Shown: positions 1 to 6,176, numbered from the stretch's first letter. The stretch: 6,217 nucleotides of DNA from an uncultured Bacillota bacterium (GCA_947165195.1 CAMUZJ010000061.1:1-6217); one strand, 5' to 3'. The notes: generated by a model not told the origin, from the sequence alone. Numbers and translations: made by a program.

Positions 1-756
1 AATGTATTTGAAAAATTCTCAATAACAATTGAAGAGAAGAAACTCACTTCCATTTCAGGTCCAAATAATTGTGGAAAAACAACTTTACTTAGAATACTAG
101 ATAAACAAATTCCAGTAGATTCCAGTATAGAAATCAATCATAAAAAACAAAACGAATATAAACTAATCGATTACAATAAAACATTAAAAGTCTTAATTCC
201 TGGAGAATTTACACCAATATTTTATAACGTAGAAGAAGAAATAGAATATGCAATTGATCAACTATTCTTAAGTAAAGAAGAAAAAAATAAAAGACTAAGA
301 GATATTTATAAATACTTAAATATAACGAAAATAAAAAAAGAAGCAATTACTAATTTAAATGATAGCGATATTGTAAAACTACAAATAGCAGTAGCAATCG
401 CTAGTATGCCAAAAATGATAATGATTGATGATATTAGTACCTACTTTACAAATGAAGAAGTAACAAAACTAATAGAATACTTTAAAAAACTAATTACTAA
501 TTATGGACTAACGATAGTAATTATTTCCACACGATTAGAGGACTTAATAAAAACAGACTATCTATATATCATACAAGATAGTAAAATATTACTACAAGGA
601 ATACCAATAGAAGTATTACAAAAAGACAATATCCTAAATAAAATAGGAATGAGAGTACCTTTTATGATAGACTTATCTGTGAAGTTAAAGGACTATGATT
701 TAATAAAAGACATAGAGTTAGATATGAGCAGGATGGCAAATACTTTATGGAAATAG
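1..756 (+). CDS. EcfA1-like ABC ATPase, degenerate, 5'-truncated by window edge
   Basis: The frame is open from base 1 to the TAG at 754-756, giving 251 visible residues. EcfA1/CbiO proteins are about 280 residues, so roughly 25-30 N-terminal residues lie outside the window. The family normally supplies one of two cytoplasmic ATPases powering energy-coupling-factor vitamin/metal uptake. Seen: an intact Walker A, GPNNCGKTT (visible residues 20-28). The C-terminal stretch LLQGIPIEVL followed by RVPFMIDLSVKL resembles the EcfA1 tail. Other motifs are altered: the Q-loop Gln is absent near residues 70-75, LSGGQ reads LNDSD (119-123), Walker B ends MIDD (Asp144 replaces the catalytic Glu), the D-loop is lost, and Thr177 sits where the switch His belongs. 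ATP binding is plausible but hydrolysis is doubtful. The open frame and its overlap with the next gene argue against a recent pseudogene. The ATG at 406 is internal, just before Walker B, and is not the start. Confidence 0.8.
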   Translation, partial: NVFEKFSITIEEKKLTSISGPNNCGKTTLLRILDKQIPVDSSIEINHKKQNEYKLIDYNKTLKVLIPGEFTPIFYNVEEEIEYAIDQLFLSKEEKNKRLRDIYKYLNITKIKKEAITNLNDSDIVKLQIAVAIASMPKMIMIDDISTYFTNEEVTKLIEYFKKLITNYGLTIVIISTRLEDLIKTDYLYIIQDSKILLQGIPIEVLQKDNILNKIGMRVPFMIDLSVKLKDYDLIKDIELDMSRMANTLWK

Positions 757-1538
757 TTTTTATAAATCATAGACTAGATGAAGAAAACATAGATTTAGTT
801 GTTCATCATAATATAATTACAGGTATCATAAATGATGAAAATAATAAAATATTTGATTTAATAAGTTTAAAGAAAATAGGTAAAGGTCAGATTGTCATAA
901 ATAACGAAAAAATAGTAAAAGAAGATTTAATAATGAATCAAAGAAGAATATCACAAGTATTAGATAAACTAACTATTCCAAACTATGTACTAACAGTACA
1001 AGAACTAATGATGGATAATATCAAAAGACTAAACTTAAATATAAGAGATATAGATAAAAAAATGAAAGATTCATTAAAAATAGTAGGCTTAAAAGAAGAA
1101 TATGTTTATCATGAGATAAGAACACTATCCTCTTCTGAAAAAAAATTAATATCTATTGCGATAGGATTATTATCTAATCCAGATACATTAATACTAGAAG
1201 AGCCATTTAAAAATTTAGATTTAAAACAAGAAAAAAGGTTATTTATGTTATTACAAAAATTAAAAGAAAAATATAATAAAACAATTGTAATAAAAACAGA
1301 AGATGCTAATATCTTATATCAGTATTCAGATGAAATAGTAGTAGTAAAAAATAATAATATTCTTATGTCGGGAGATACTAAGGAGAATTTTCATAGAGTA
1401 GATTTCTTAAAAAGAAATGGGATTAATATACCTGATTCAGTAAAATTTATATATTTAGCTAAAAAAACTAAAGGAGCAAAAATAGACTATCATAGTGATA
1501 TTAGAGATATTATAAAAGATATTTATAAACATGTATAA
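747..1538 (+). CDS. EcfA2-like ABC ATPase with lost Walker A
   Basis: This 263-residue protein is slightly shorter than typical EcfA2 (about 285). It aligns by eye along an EcfA fold, including the tail LKRNGINIPDSVKFIYLAKK. The Walker A region reads GIINDENNKIF (26-36): the glycines and Ser/Thr are gone and only Lys34 matches. The Q-loop Gln position is Asp73. The signature is LSSSE (127-131) instead of LSGGQ. Walker B is LILEEP (148-153), so the catalytic Glu152 stays but the preceding Asp is Glu. The D-loop NLD (157-159) is intact. The switch His is Glu185. By motif it should bind nucleotide poorly by itself. The start overlaps the preceding gene by 10 bases, with AGGATGG at 730-736 as a plausible binding site, which suggests translational coupling and a heterodimer with the upstream protein. 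Family assignment is firm; activity and substrate are unknown. Confidence 0.8.
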   Translation: MEIVFINHRLDEENIDLVVHHNIITGIINDENNKIFDLISLKKIGKGQIVINNEKIVKEDLIMNQRRISQVLDKLTIPNYVLTVQELMMDNIKRLNLNIRDIDKKMKDSLKIVGLKEEYVYHEIRTLSSSEKKLISIAIGLLSNPDTLILEEPFKNLDLKQEKRLFMLLQKLKEKYNKTIVIKTEDANILYQYSDEIVVVKNNNILMSGDTKENFHRVDFLKRNGINIPDSVKFIYLAKKTKGAKIDYHSDIRDIIKDIYKHV

Positions 1539-1550
1539 AGAGGGGATAAT

Positions 1551-2282
1551 ATGCGTTTTTTAATAAAGTTTTCATATGATGGGTCATCTTATTGTGGTTT
1601 TCAAGTACAAAAAGGGATGAATTCGATTCAAGAAAAGTTAGAAGAAGCTTTAACTAAAATAAATAATAATAAAAAAACAGGAATAGTAGCAACCGGTAGA
1701 ACAGATAAAGGAGTACATGCTCTAACACAATATGGACATACAGACTTAGAAGTAGATATTACAGAATACAAATTAAAAAGAGCTTTAAATAGTAATTTAC
1801 CAGATGATATTCATGTAATAGAAACAAAAATAGTACCTGATGATTTCCATGCTAGATACAATGTAAAAAGAAAAGAATATAAATATTATATTAATTTAGG
1901 AGAATATAATCCTCTTGAGAGAAATTATGTTTTTCAATACAATTATAAACTAGATGTAGAAGCTATGAAAAAAGCTATAAAGTATTTTGAAGGAGAACAT
2001 GACTTTAGAGCTTTTGTAACTGATAATCAGGAAAAGAGTAATTGCATTAGAACAATTTTTTCTACAAACATAGAATTAGATAAAGATAAATTAATTATAA
2101 CATTTATAGGAGAAGGATTTTTAAGATACCAAGTTAGAAATATGGTGGGGTACCTAATAAAAGTAGGAGAAGATAAAGTAAGACCTGAAAGTGTAAAAGA
2201 GGTACTAGAGAGCCTAGATAGGACAAAATCAGGTAAAACTGCACCAGCAGAAGGATTATATCTTTATAATGTAGAGTATTAG
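1551..2282 (+). CDS. truA: tRNA pseudouridine(38-40) synthase TruA
   Basis: TruA isomerises uridine to pseudouridine at positions 38-40 in the tRNA anticodon arm. The 243-residue length is normal for the family. The start region FLIKFSYDGSSYCGFQVQ is the typical first strand and loop. The catalytic motif is GRTDKGVHA (49-57), with Asp52 as the nucleophilic Asp. The C-terminal half carries the family motif GEGFLRYQVRNMVGYL. Nothing essential appears missing. The ATG has an AAGAGGGG-type ribosome binding site at about 1538-1545. The gene begins 12 bases after the ATPase stop codon, so it is probably cotranscribed with the ATPase pair. In many Firmicutes truA follows ecfT and precedes rplM; here ecfT is absent and a TlyA-family gene intervenes before rplM. 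Confidence 0.97.
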   Translation: MRFLIKFSYDGSSYCGFQVQKGMNSIQEKLEEALTKINNNKKTGIVATGRTDKGVHALTQYGHTDLEVDITEYKLKRALNSNLPDDIHVIETKIVPDDFHARYNVKRKEYKYYINLGEYNPLERNYVFQYNYKLDVEAMKKAIKYFEGEHDFRAFVTDNQEKSNCIRTIFSTNIELDKDKLIITFIGEGFLRYQVRNMVGYLIKVGEDKVRPESVKEVLESLDRTKSGKTAPAEGLYLYNVEY

Positions 2283-2285
2283 GAG
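2281..2285 (+). promoter_or_regulatory. RBS for tlyA overlapping the truA stop codon
   Basis: AGGAG at 2281-2285 shares its first two bases with the truA TAG (2280-2282) and lies 5 bases ahead of ATG 2291. This spacing decides the start: the in-frame GTG at 2285 uses the last base of the binding site and so has none of its own. Confidence 0.75.
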
Positions 2286-2290
2286 TGCAT

Positions 2291-3148
2291 ATGGAAAATA
2301 GAATAGATAAAGAATTAGTAAACCGTAATTTGGTACCATCTCGTTCAAAAGCACAAGAGTTAATTAAGGCAGAATTAGTAGAATGTAATCATAAAATTAT
2401 AGATAAATGTAATTTCTTAGTAAAAGATAACGACATTTTAACTATAAAAGAAAATGATAGATTAAAATACGTATCCCGTGGTGGATTAAAACTAGAAAAA
2501 GCAATCGATAGTTTTCATATAGACTTTACCAATTTAAAAGTAATGGATATTGGATCTAGTACAGGTGGTTTTTGTGATTGTGCTCTACAACATAACGCTT
2601 CATCTATAATAGCAATTGATGTAGGAACAGATTTGATGGATAAAGAGTTAAGAAAAAATCCTAAGATAGAATTACACGAACAAACTAATTTCAAACAGTT
2701 AGAGCATTTTTACTTTGAAAATATTGATATTATAACCTGTGATGTTTCCTTTATATCATTAACAAAAGTAATAGAGAAAATTCAACAAGAAAATATAAAA
2801 ATAGATATAGTAGGCTTAATAAAACCACAATTTGAATGTGGAAGAGAAATAGCTACAAAATATAAAGGAGTTATATTAGATAAAAAGGTACATATCGAAA
2901 TAATTAAAAATTTTATAGAGAAAATAAATACATGTGGTTTTTATCTTCAAAATATTGATATATCACCAATAAAAGGTGGAGATGGTAATATTGAATATAT
3001 TTCTTTTCTTTCGAATAAGATAAAAGATAATCGGAAAATAGATATTACAAAGTTAGTAGAAGAGGCATTTAAAAATGTAAATAAACTTAGTAATAATACT
3101 TCTGATTTTGATAAGATGCGAACAAGAAAAGTTTTTTTTAGAAAATAA
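2291..3148 (+). CDS. tlyA: TlyA-family rRNA (cytidine-2'-O)-methyltransferase
   Basis: The product is 285 residues from the ATG at 2291. TlyA proteins use S-adenosylmethionine to 2'-O-methylate rRNA cytidines (23S C1920, and in some lineages 16S C1409, E. coli numbering); older annotation calls them hemolysin A. An S4-like RNA-binding domain spans about residues 3-60 (RIDKELVNRNLVPSRSKAQE). VSRGGLKLEK then leads into an FtsJ/RrmJ-like methyltransferase domain. The SAM loop is MDIGSSTGG (85-93). The family's K-D-K-E tetrad can be placed at Lys67, Asp151 (CDVSFIS), Lys178 (LIKPQFE) and Glu235 (GGDGNIEY). An upstream GTG at 2285 is in frame, but AGGAG at 2281-2285 would overlap it, whereas it sits 5 bases before the ATG. 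That AGGAG also overlaps the truA stop, implying coupled translation. Which rRNA sites are modified cannot be read from the sequence. Confidence 0.93.
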   Translation: MENRIDKELVNRNLVPSRSKAQELIKAELVECNHKIIDKCNFLVKDNDILTIKENDRLKYVSRGGLKLEKAIDSFHIDFTNLKVMDIGSSTGGFCDCALQHNASSIIAIDVGTDLMDKELRKNPKIELHEQTNFKQLEHFYFENIDIITCDVSFISLTKVIEKIQQENIKIDIVGLIKPQFECGREIATKYKGVILDKKVHIEIIKNFIEKINTCGFYLQNIDISPIKGGDGNIEYISFLSNKIKDNRKIDITKLVEEAFKNVNKLSNNTSDFDKMRTRKVFFRK

Positions 3149-3164
3149 AAAAAGTAAAAAAGTC

Positions 3165-3193
3165 TTGATTTTTAAAGGAATATTTAGTATAAT
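3165..3193 (+). promoter_or_regulatory. Sigma-A-type promoter for rplM-rpsI
   Basis: TTGATT (3165-3170) and a perfect TATAAT (3188-3193) are separated by 17 bases, matching the housekeeping consensus. Transcription would start near 3199-3201, just upstream of the L13 leader. The promoter begins 17 bases after the tlyA stop with no clear terminator between, so some read-through from the upstream operon is possible. Confidence 0.8.
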
Positions 3194-3200
3194 TTTAATC

Positions 3201-3272
3201 GGTACATTCGAACATCCCCACATAAATTGAGCCCTGGGAAAGTTCAATTTAATAGGATAAGGAGAAAAAAAT
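3201..3272 (+). promoter_or_regulatory. Ribosomal protein L13 leader (autoregulatory mRNA structure)
   Basis: The 5' untranslated region of rplM carries AACATCCCCACA (3211-3222) and GCCCTGGGAA (3231-3240), sequence blocks I recognise from the L13 leader family of Firmicutes, in which L13 is thought to bind its own mRNA. A 9-bp helix can be drawn between 3223-3231 and 3243-3251 (core AAATTGA/TCAATTT, one G-U pair), leaving an 11-base loop. CCCA (3217-3220) can also pair with TGGG (3235-3238) in that loop, giving a possible pseudoknot. The ribosome binding site AAGGAG (3259-3264) follows directly. Family assignment is from memory of the conserved blocks; the pseudoknot is my inference. Confidence 0.75.
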
Positions 3273-3704
3273 ATGACAAGTTATATGCAAAAGAAAGAAA
3301 CTGTAGAACGTAAGTGGTATGTAATTGATGCTGAAGGTAAATCATTAGGACGTGTTGCTTCATTAGCAGCTACCTATCTTCGTGGAAAAAACAAACCAAC
3401 TTATACTCCACATATTGATTGTGGAGATAACATTATTATCATTAATGCTGAAAAAGTTAATTTAACTGGAAACAAATTAGATGATAAAATGTATTATAAT
3501 CACTCTCAATATACTGGTGGTTTAAGAGAAAGAACTGCAAGAGTTATGAGAGAACAATATCCAATCGAAATGATGGAAAGAGCTGTAAAAGGTATGCTTC
3601 CACATAATAGACTTGGAAGACAAATGTATAAGAAATTATTTGTTTATGCAGGTAATGAACATAAACATCAAGCACAAAAACCAGAAGTGCTAGAAGTTAA
3701 ATAG
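3273..3704 (+). CDS. rplM: 50S ribosomal protein L13
   Basis: The product is 143 residues, the usual length for bacterial L13, an early-assembling large-subunit protein that binds 23S rRNA. Seen: KWYVIDAEGKSLGRVAS near residue 14, LRGKNKPTYTPHIDCGDN (37-54), NAEKVNLTGNKLDDKMYY, and the basic region VKGMLPHNRLGRQMYKKL. All are standard L13 blocks. AAGGAG (3259-3264) lies 8 bases before the ATG. It is the first gene of a two-gene unit with rpsI, the near-universal bacterial pairing, and is preceded by its own promoter and an L13 leader that probably gives feedback control. Codon choice shifts here relative to the genes before it (more CGT for Arg and ATT for Ile, less AGA and ATA), as expected for a highly expressed gene. 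Confidence 0.98.
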   Translation: MTSYMQKKETVERKWYVIDAEGKSLGRVASLAATYLRGKNKPTYTPHIDCGDNIIIINAEKVNLTGNKLDDKMYYNHSQYTGGLRERTARVMREQYPIEMMERAVKGMLPHNRLGRQMYKKLFVYAGNEHKHQAQKPEVLEVK

Positions 3705-3709
3705 GAGGG
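3703..3709 (+). promoter_or_regulatory. RBS for rpsI overlapping the rplM stop codon
   Basis: AGGAGGG (3703-3709) overlaps the rplM TAG (3702-3704) and lies 9 bases before the rpsI ATG. This arrangement would link L13 and S9 synthesis. Confidence 0.8.
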
Positions 3710-3718
3710 TTTTAAGTT

Positions 3719-4141
3719 ATGGCAAAAGATAAGAAAAGATATACTGGAACTGGACATAGAAAGACAAGTGTTGCACGTGTTACTTTAACTCCAGGAACTG
3801 GAAAAATTACTGTAAATGGTAAAGATGTTCATGACTATTTACCTTTCGAAGTATTGGTTATGGATTTATGCCAACCATTAGATGTTACAAATACAAGGGA
3901 AATGTTTGATGTAGAAGCAGTTGTATCTGGTGGTGGATTCCAAGGACAAACTGGAGCTATTAGATTAGGAATTACTAGAGCTTTATTAGCATATGATGCT
4001 AACACTCCAGCTGATTCTGAAAATAGTTACAGAAAAGTATTAAAAGCTGCTGGATTTATTACAAGAGATTCTCGTAAGAAAGAACGTAAGAAACCAGGAT
4101 TAAAGAAAGCACGTCGTGCACCACAATTCTCAAAACGTTAA
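3719..4141 (+). CDS. rpsI: 30S ribosomal protein S9
   Basis: The product is 140 residues, slightly longer than the roughly 130-residue Bacillus form but normal for the family. S9 sits in the small-subunit head, and its C-terminal tail reaches the P-site tRNA. Seen: YTGTGHRKTSVARVTLTPG (8-26), GKITVNGKDVHDY, SGGGFQGQTGAIRLGITRALL (70-90), and the basic tail ending KKARRAPQFSKR with the conserved terminal Lys-Arg. The start is supported by AGGAGGG at 3703-3709. It is the second gene of the rplM-rpsI unit, 14 bases after rplM, and is followed by an intrinsic terminator. Confidence 0.98.
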   Translation: MAKDKKRYTGTGHRKTSVARVTLTPGTGKITVNGKDVHDYLPFEVLVMDLCQPLDVTNTREMFDVEAVVSGGGFQGQTGAIRLGITRALLAYDANTPADSENSYRKVLKAAGFITRDSRKKERKKPGLKKARRAPQFSKR

Positions 4142-4154
4142 TTACAGTTTTTAC

Positions 4155-4179
4155 AAAGTCCGTATTTACGGGCTTTTTT
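4155..4179 (+). terminator. Intrinsic terminator of rplM-rpsI
   Basis: AAAGTCCGT (4155-4163) pairs with ACGGGCTTT (4168-4176), with one G-U pair and a 4-base ATTT loop. The T-run 4174-4179 completes a classical rho-independent terminator 13 bases after the rpsI stop. Confidence 0.9.
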
Positions 4180-4193
4180 CTATGAAAAAAATT

Positions 4194-4222
4194 TTGACAA
4201 ATTCGTAAATCTATGGTAAAAT
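4194..4222 (+). promoter_or_regulatory. Sigma-A-type promoter for the T-box/metG unit
   Basis: A perfect TTGACA (4194-4199) and TAAAAT (4217-4222) are separated by 17 bases. Transcription would start near 4228-4230, so the leader would include the whole T-box. It lies just downstream of the rpsI terminator, making metG an independent transcription unit. Confidence 0.88.
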
Positions 4223-4451
4223 ACAGTTATTCACAAAGCCATTGCGAGGAAGAGTAAAAAAATATAAGCATTAAAGAGAACTCTGTTTGGTGAAAAAGAG
4301 GATGTATGTATTTTTTGAACATGGCCCTTAAGGTGAATGACTGAAAGACTCTTAGTAGGTCATTACGGGAATGCCCGTTATAGCAGATACCTATAACTAT
4401 GCACAGACATAAGTAGGCTAATGAGTTTAATACAGTAATGTATTAAAGAAT

Positions 4452-4481
4452 AAGAGTGGTAACGTGAATTATTCACCTCTT
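4452..4481 (+). promoter_or_regulatory. T-box antiterminator
   Basis: AAGAG (4452-4456) pairs with CTCTT (4477-4481), and GTGA (4464-4467) pairs with TCAC (4473-4476). Between them lies the bulge TGGTAAC (4457-4463), whose TGGT contacts the uncharged tRNA 3' end. The 3' strand of this structure is the 5' strand of the terminator, so the two are mutually exclusive. Confidence 0.88.
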
Positions 4482-4511
4482 AGGAATCGTAGTATTTCTA
4501 AGAGGTTTTTT
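4476..4511 (+). terminator. T-box leader terminator (conditional)
   Basis: CCTCTTAGGAAT (4476-4487) pairs over 12 bp (one G-U) with ATTTCTAAGAGG (4494-4505), closing a 6-base loop, and six T (4506-4511) follow. It stops transcription before metG when tRNA-Met is charged and the antiterminator does not form. Confidence 0.93.
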
Positions 4512-4532
4512 ATTTAAAAGGAGGAAAAAAAT

Positions 4533-6173
4533 ATGAATATTATAATTGGAATTAGTTGGCCTTTTGCAAATGGGGAATTGCATATAGGTCATGCAGCAAG
4601 TAGTTTACCTGGAGATGTAATAGCTAGATATCATAGACTAAAAGGAAATAAAGTCATTCTAGTATCAGGAACAGATTGTCATGGGACACCAACAGAGGTA
4701 AAAGCACTAAAAGAAAAAAGAAGTCCAAAAGAAATAGTAGATGAGTGCCATGTTTCATTTGCTAAAGATTTTAAAGACTTTGGTATAAGCTTTGACTTGT
4801 ACAATAGAACAGATGATGATTACCATAAAAAGTTTGTTCAAGAACAATTTGTGAAATATTATGAAAATGGATTTTTAGAGGAAAAAGAAGAAGAACAATT
4901 ATATTGTGAGCACTGTAATATGTTTTTAGCAGATCGCTATATTATTGGAATATGTCCAAAATGTGGAGCCGATATTAAAGGGGATGAATGCGAAAAATGT
5001 GGAAGCCTATTAACAATCGATGAAGTAAAAGATACAAAATGTGCTATTTGTGGAAATGCCACTTCTTACAAGAAAAATAAGAATCTATACTTTAAACTTT
5101 CAAAATTTCAAGATAAAATAAACGACTTATTAGAATCAAAGAGAAATAGTTGGAGAGAAAATGCCGTTAACTTTACAGAAAGATATCTAAAAGAAGGAAT
5201 ACCAGATAGATGTGCAACTCGTACTCTAAATTACGGAATAGATATTCCAATAGAAGGATTTAAAGATAAAAAAATCTATGGTTGGTTTGAAAATGTATGG
5301 GGATATGTAACAGCTAGTAAAAAATATGCTGAAGCAAATGGACTAAATTGGGAAGAATTTTGGAAAAAAGGAGAAAATAAAATTTATTTAGTTCATGCGA
5401 AAGATAACATTCCTTTTCATACCGTAATTTTCCCATCTCTTTTACTCGCAACCAATGATAACTATGCATTACCAGATAAGATTATTTCTGATGAATATTT
5501 AACAATTGATGGAGAAAAACTATCAAAAAGTAAAGGAAATTACATTACTTTAAGACATTTACTAGATACTTATTCTCTAGATGGAATAAGATATTATTTA
5601 AGTATTAATAATCCAGAAAGTAGAGATTTTAACTTTACATATGAAGGATTTATTAATTCCATTAATGGAGAATTACTAGGAAAATGGGGTAACTTTGTAA
5701 ATAGAACACTTCAATTTATCAATAAATCATTTGATGGAAAAATAAATAGTACCAATATTGATGCAGAAATAGAAAATAAATTAATAGAATTATATGAAAA
5801 TGTTGGTAAAAATATTGATAATGGAGATACAAAAGAGGGGTTATCTAAAATATTTGAATTTATTAGTTATTCTAATAAATACTTCGATGAAAATACCCCT
5901 TGGACATTAGCAAAAGAAGATCCTAATAAGTGTCAAGATATTTTATATAACTGTTCTAATATTATATTTAATATCAACAATTTATTAAAACCATATTTAG
6001 TAGAAAGTACAAAAAATGTAGAAAACTACTTAAATCAAAAAAATGATAGTTGGAATTATAGTAGATTAAAAGAAATAACTTTATCAAAAGAAATAAATCC
6101 ACTATATAATAGATATGATAAAGAAATAATTGAAAAAGAAAAAGAAAACTTTGCTAAAATAAGAAATAAGTAA
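4533..6173 (+). CDS. metG: Methionyl-tRNA synthetase
   Basis: This class I synthetase charges tRNA-Met with methionine using ATP. It has 546 residues, from an ATG with AGGAGG (4519-4524) 8 bases upstream. Motifs in order: SWPFANGELHIGH, with the HIGH signature at 17-20; SGTDCHGTPTE (45-55); a connective insert with four Cys pairs, C125/C128, C141/C144, C153/C156 and C170/C173, consistent with two zinc knuckles; YGWFENVWGY (249-258); and DGEKLSKSKGN (326-336), the KMSKS loop as KLSKS. The C-terminal part is a helical anticodon-binding domain with WGNFVNR and ENTPWTLAKEDP. No C-terminal tRNA-binding (EMAP/Trbp111-like) domain is present, which accounts for the length, against about 660-680 for Bacillus or E. 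coli enzymes. Four Cys pairs resemble the E. coli/archaeal subtype. Expression is controlled by the upstream T-box, and a terminator closes the unit. Confidence 0.97.
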   Translation: MNIIIGISWPFANGELHIGHAASSLPGDVIARYHRLKGNKVILVSGTDCHGTPTEVKALKEKRSPKEIVDECHVSFAKDFKDFGISFDLYNRTDDDYHKKFVQEQFVKYYENGFLEEKEEEQLYCEHCNMFLADRYIIGICPKCGADIKGDECEKCGSLLTIDEVKDTKCAICGNATSYKKNKNLYFKLSKFQDKINDLLESKRNSWRENAVNFTERYLKEGIPDRCATRTLNYGIDIPIEGFKDKKIYGWFENVWGYVTASKKYAEANGLNWEEFWKKGENKIYLVHAKDNIPFHTVIFPSLLLATNDNYALPDKIISDEYLTIDGEKLSKSKGNYITLRHLLDTYSLDGIRYYLSINNPESRDFNFTYEGFINSINGELLGKWGNFVNRTLQFINKSFDGKINSTNIDAEIENKLIELYENVGKNIDNGDTKEGLSKIFEFISYSNKYFDENTPWTLAKEDPNKCQDILYNCSNIIFNINNLLKPYLVESTKNVENYLNQKNDSWNYSRLKEITLSKEINPLYNRYDKEIIEKEKENFAKIRNK

Positions 6174-6176
6174 AAT

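Larger units (their letters stand above)
4228..4511 (+). promoter_or_regulatory. T-box riboswitch leader, methionine specifier (AUG)
   Basis: T-box leaders sense uncharged tRNA and allow read-through into amino-acid genes. Stem I begins around 4239 with GCGAGGAAGAGTA (4244-4256), containing the AGTA of the specifier-loop S-turn. The distal part GTTTGGTGAAAAAGAG (4275-4290) looks like the conserved apical region. The 3' side of the specifier loop reads GAAC-ATG-G (4317-4324), placing AUG (4321-4323) as the specifier codon. GAGG (4246-4249) can pair with CCTT (4326-4329) at the stem base. Stem II-type pairs follow: AATGAC/GTCATT (4336-4341/4359-4364) and ACGGG/CCCGT (4365-4369/4374-4378). Stem III is TTTAATAC/GTATTAAA (4426-4433/4440-4447). 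The T-box AGAGTGGTAACGTG (4453-4466) resembles the consensus AGGGUGGNACCGCG. Its UGGU bulge (4457-4460) would pair with tRNA ending ACCA, i.e. discriminator base A, as in tRNA-Met. It fills the 391-base gap before metG. Confidence 0.93.

Noticed and set aside
406..756. Separate 116-residue gene starting at ATG 406
   Set aside because: The same frame is open back to base 1 and encodes Walker A and the signature region upstream. The ATG is an internal Met just before Walker B.
2285..2290. GTG at 2285 as the TlyA start
   Set aside because: It overlaps the only good ribosome binding site, which is instead ideally spaced for ATG 2291.
3129..3162. Possible terminator after tlyA (T-run followed by A-runs)
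   Set aside because: The pairing would be A-U only, with its 5' arm inside the tlyA coding sequence, and no T-run follows the stem. It is not a convincing terminator.
3053..3247. 64-residue minus-strand reading frame
   Set aside because: It lies antisense to the tlyA end, the rplM promoter and the L13 leader. Its composition (Phe/Leu/Ile/Lys-rich) is a by-product of AT-rich sequence, and it has no recognisable domain.
4365..4378. GC-rich hairpin ACGGG/CCCGT as a terminator
   Set aside because: No T-run follows, and it sits in the middle of the T-box leader.
4228..4532. SAM (S-box) riboswitch upstream of metG
   Set aside because: A methionine gene made this worth checking, but the AGTA, GAAC-specifier, TGGT T-box and antiterminator/terminator layout fit a T-box.
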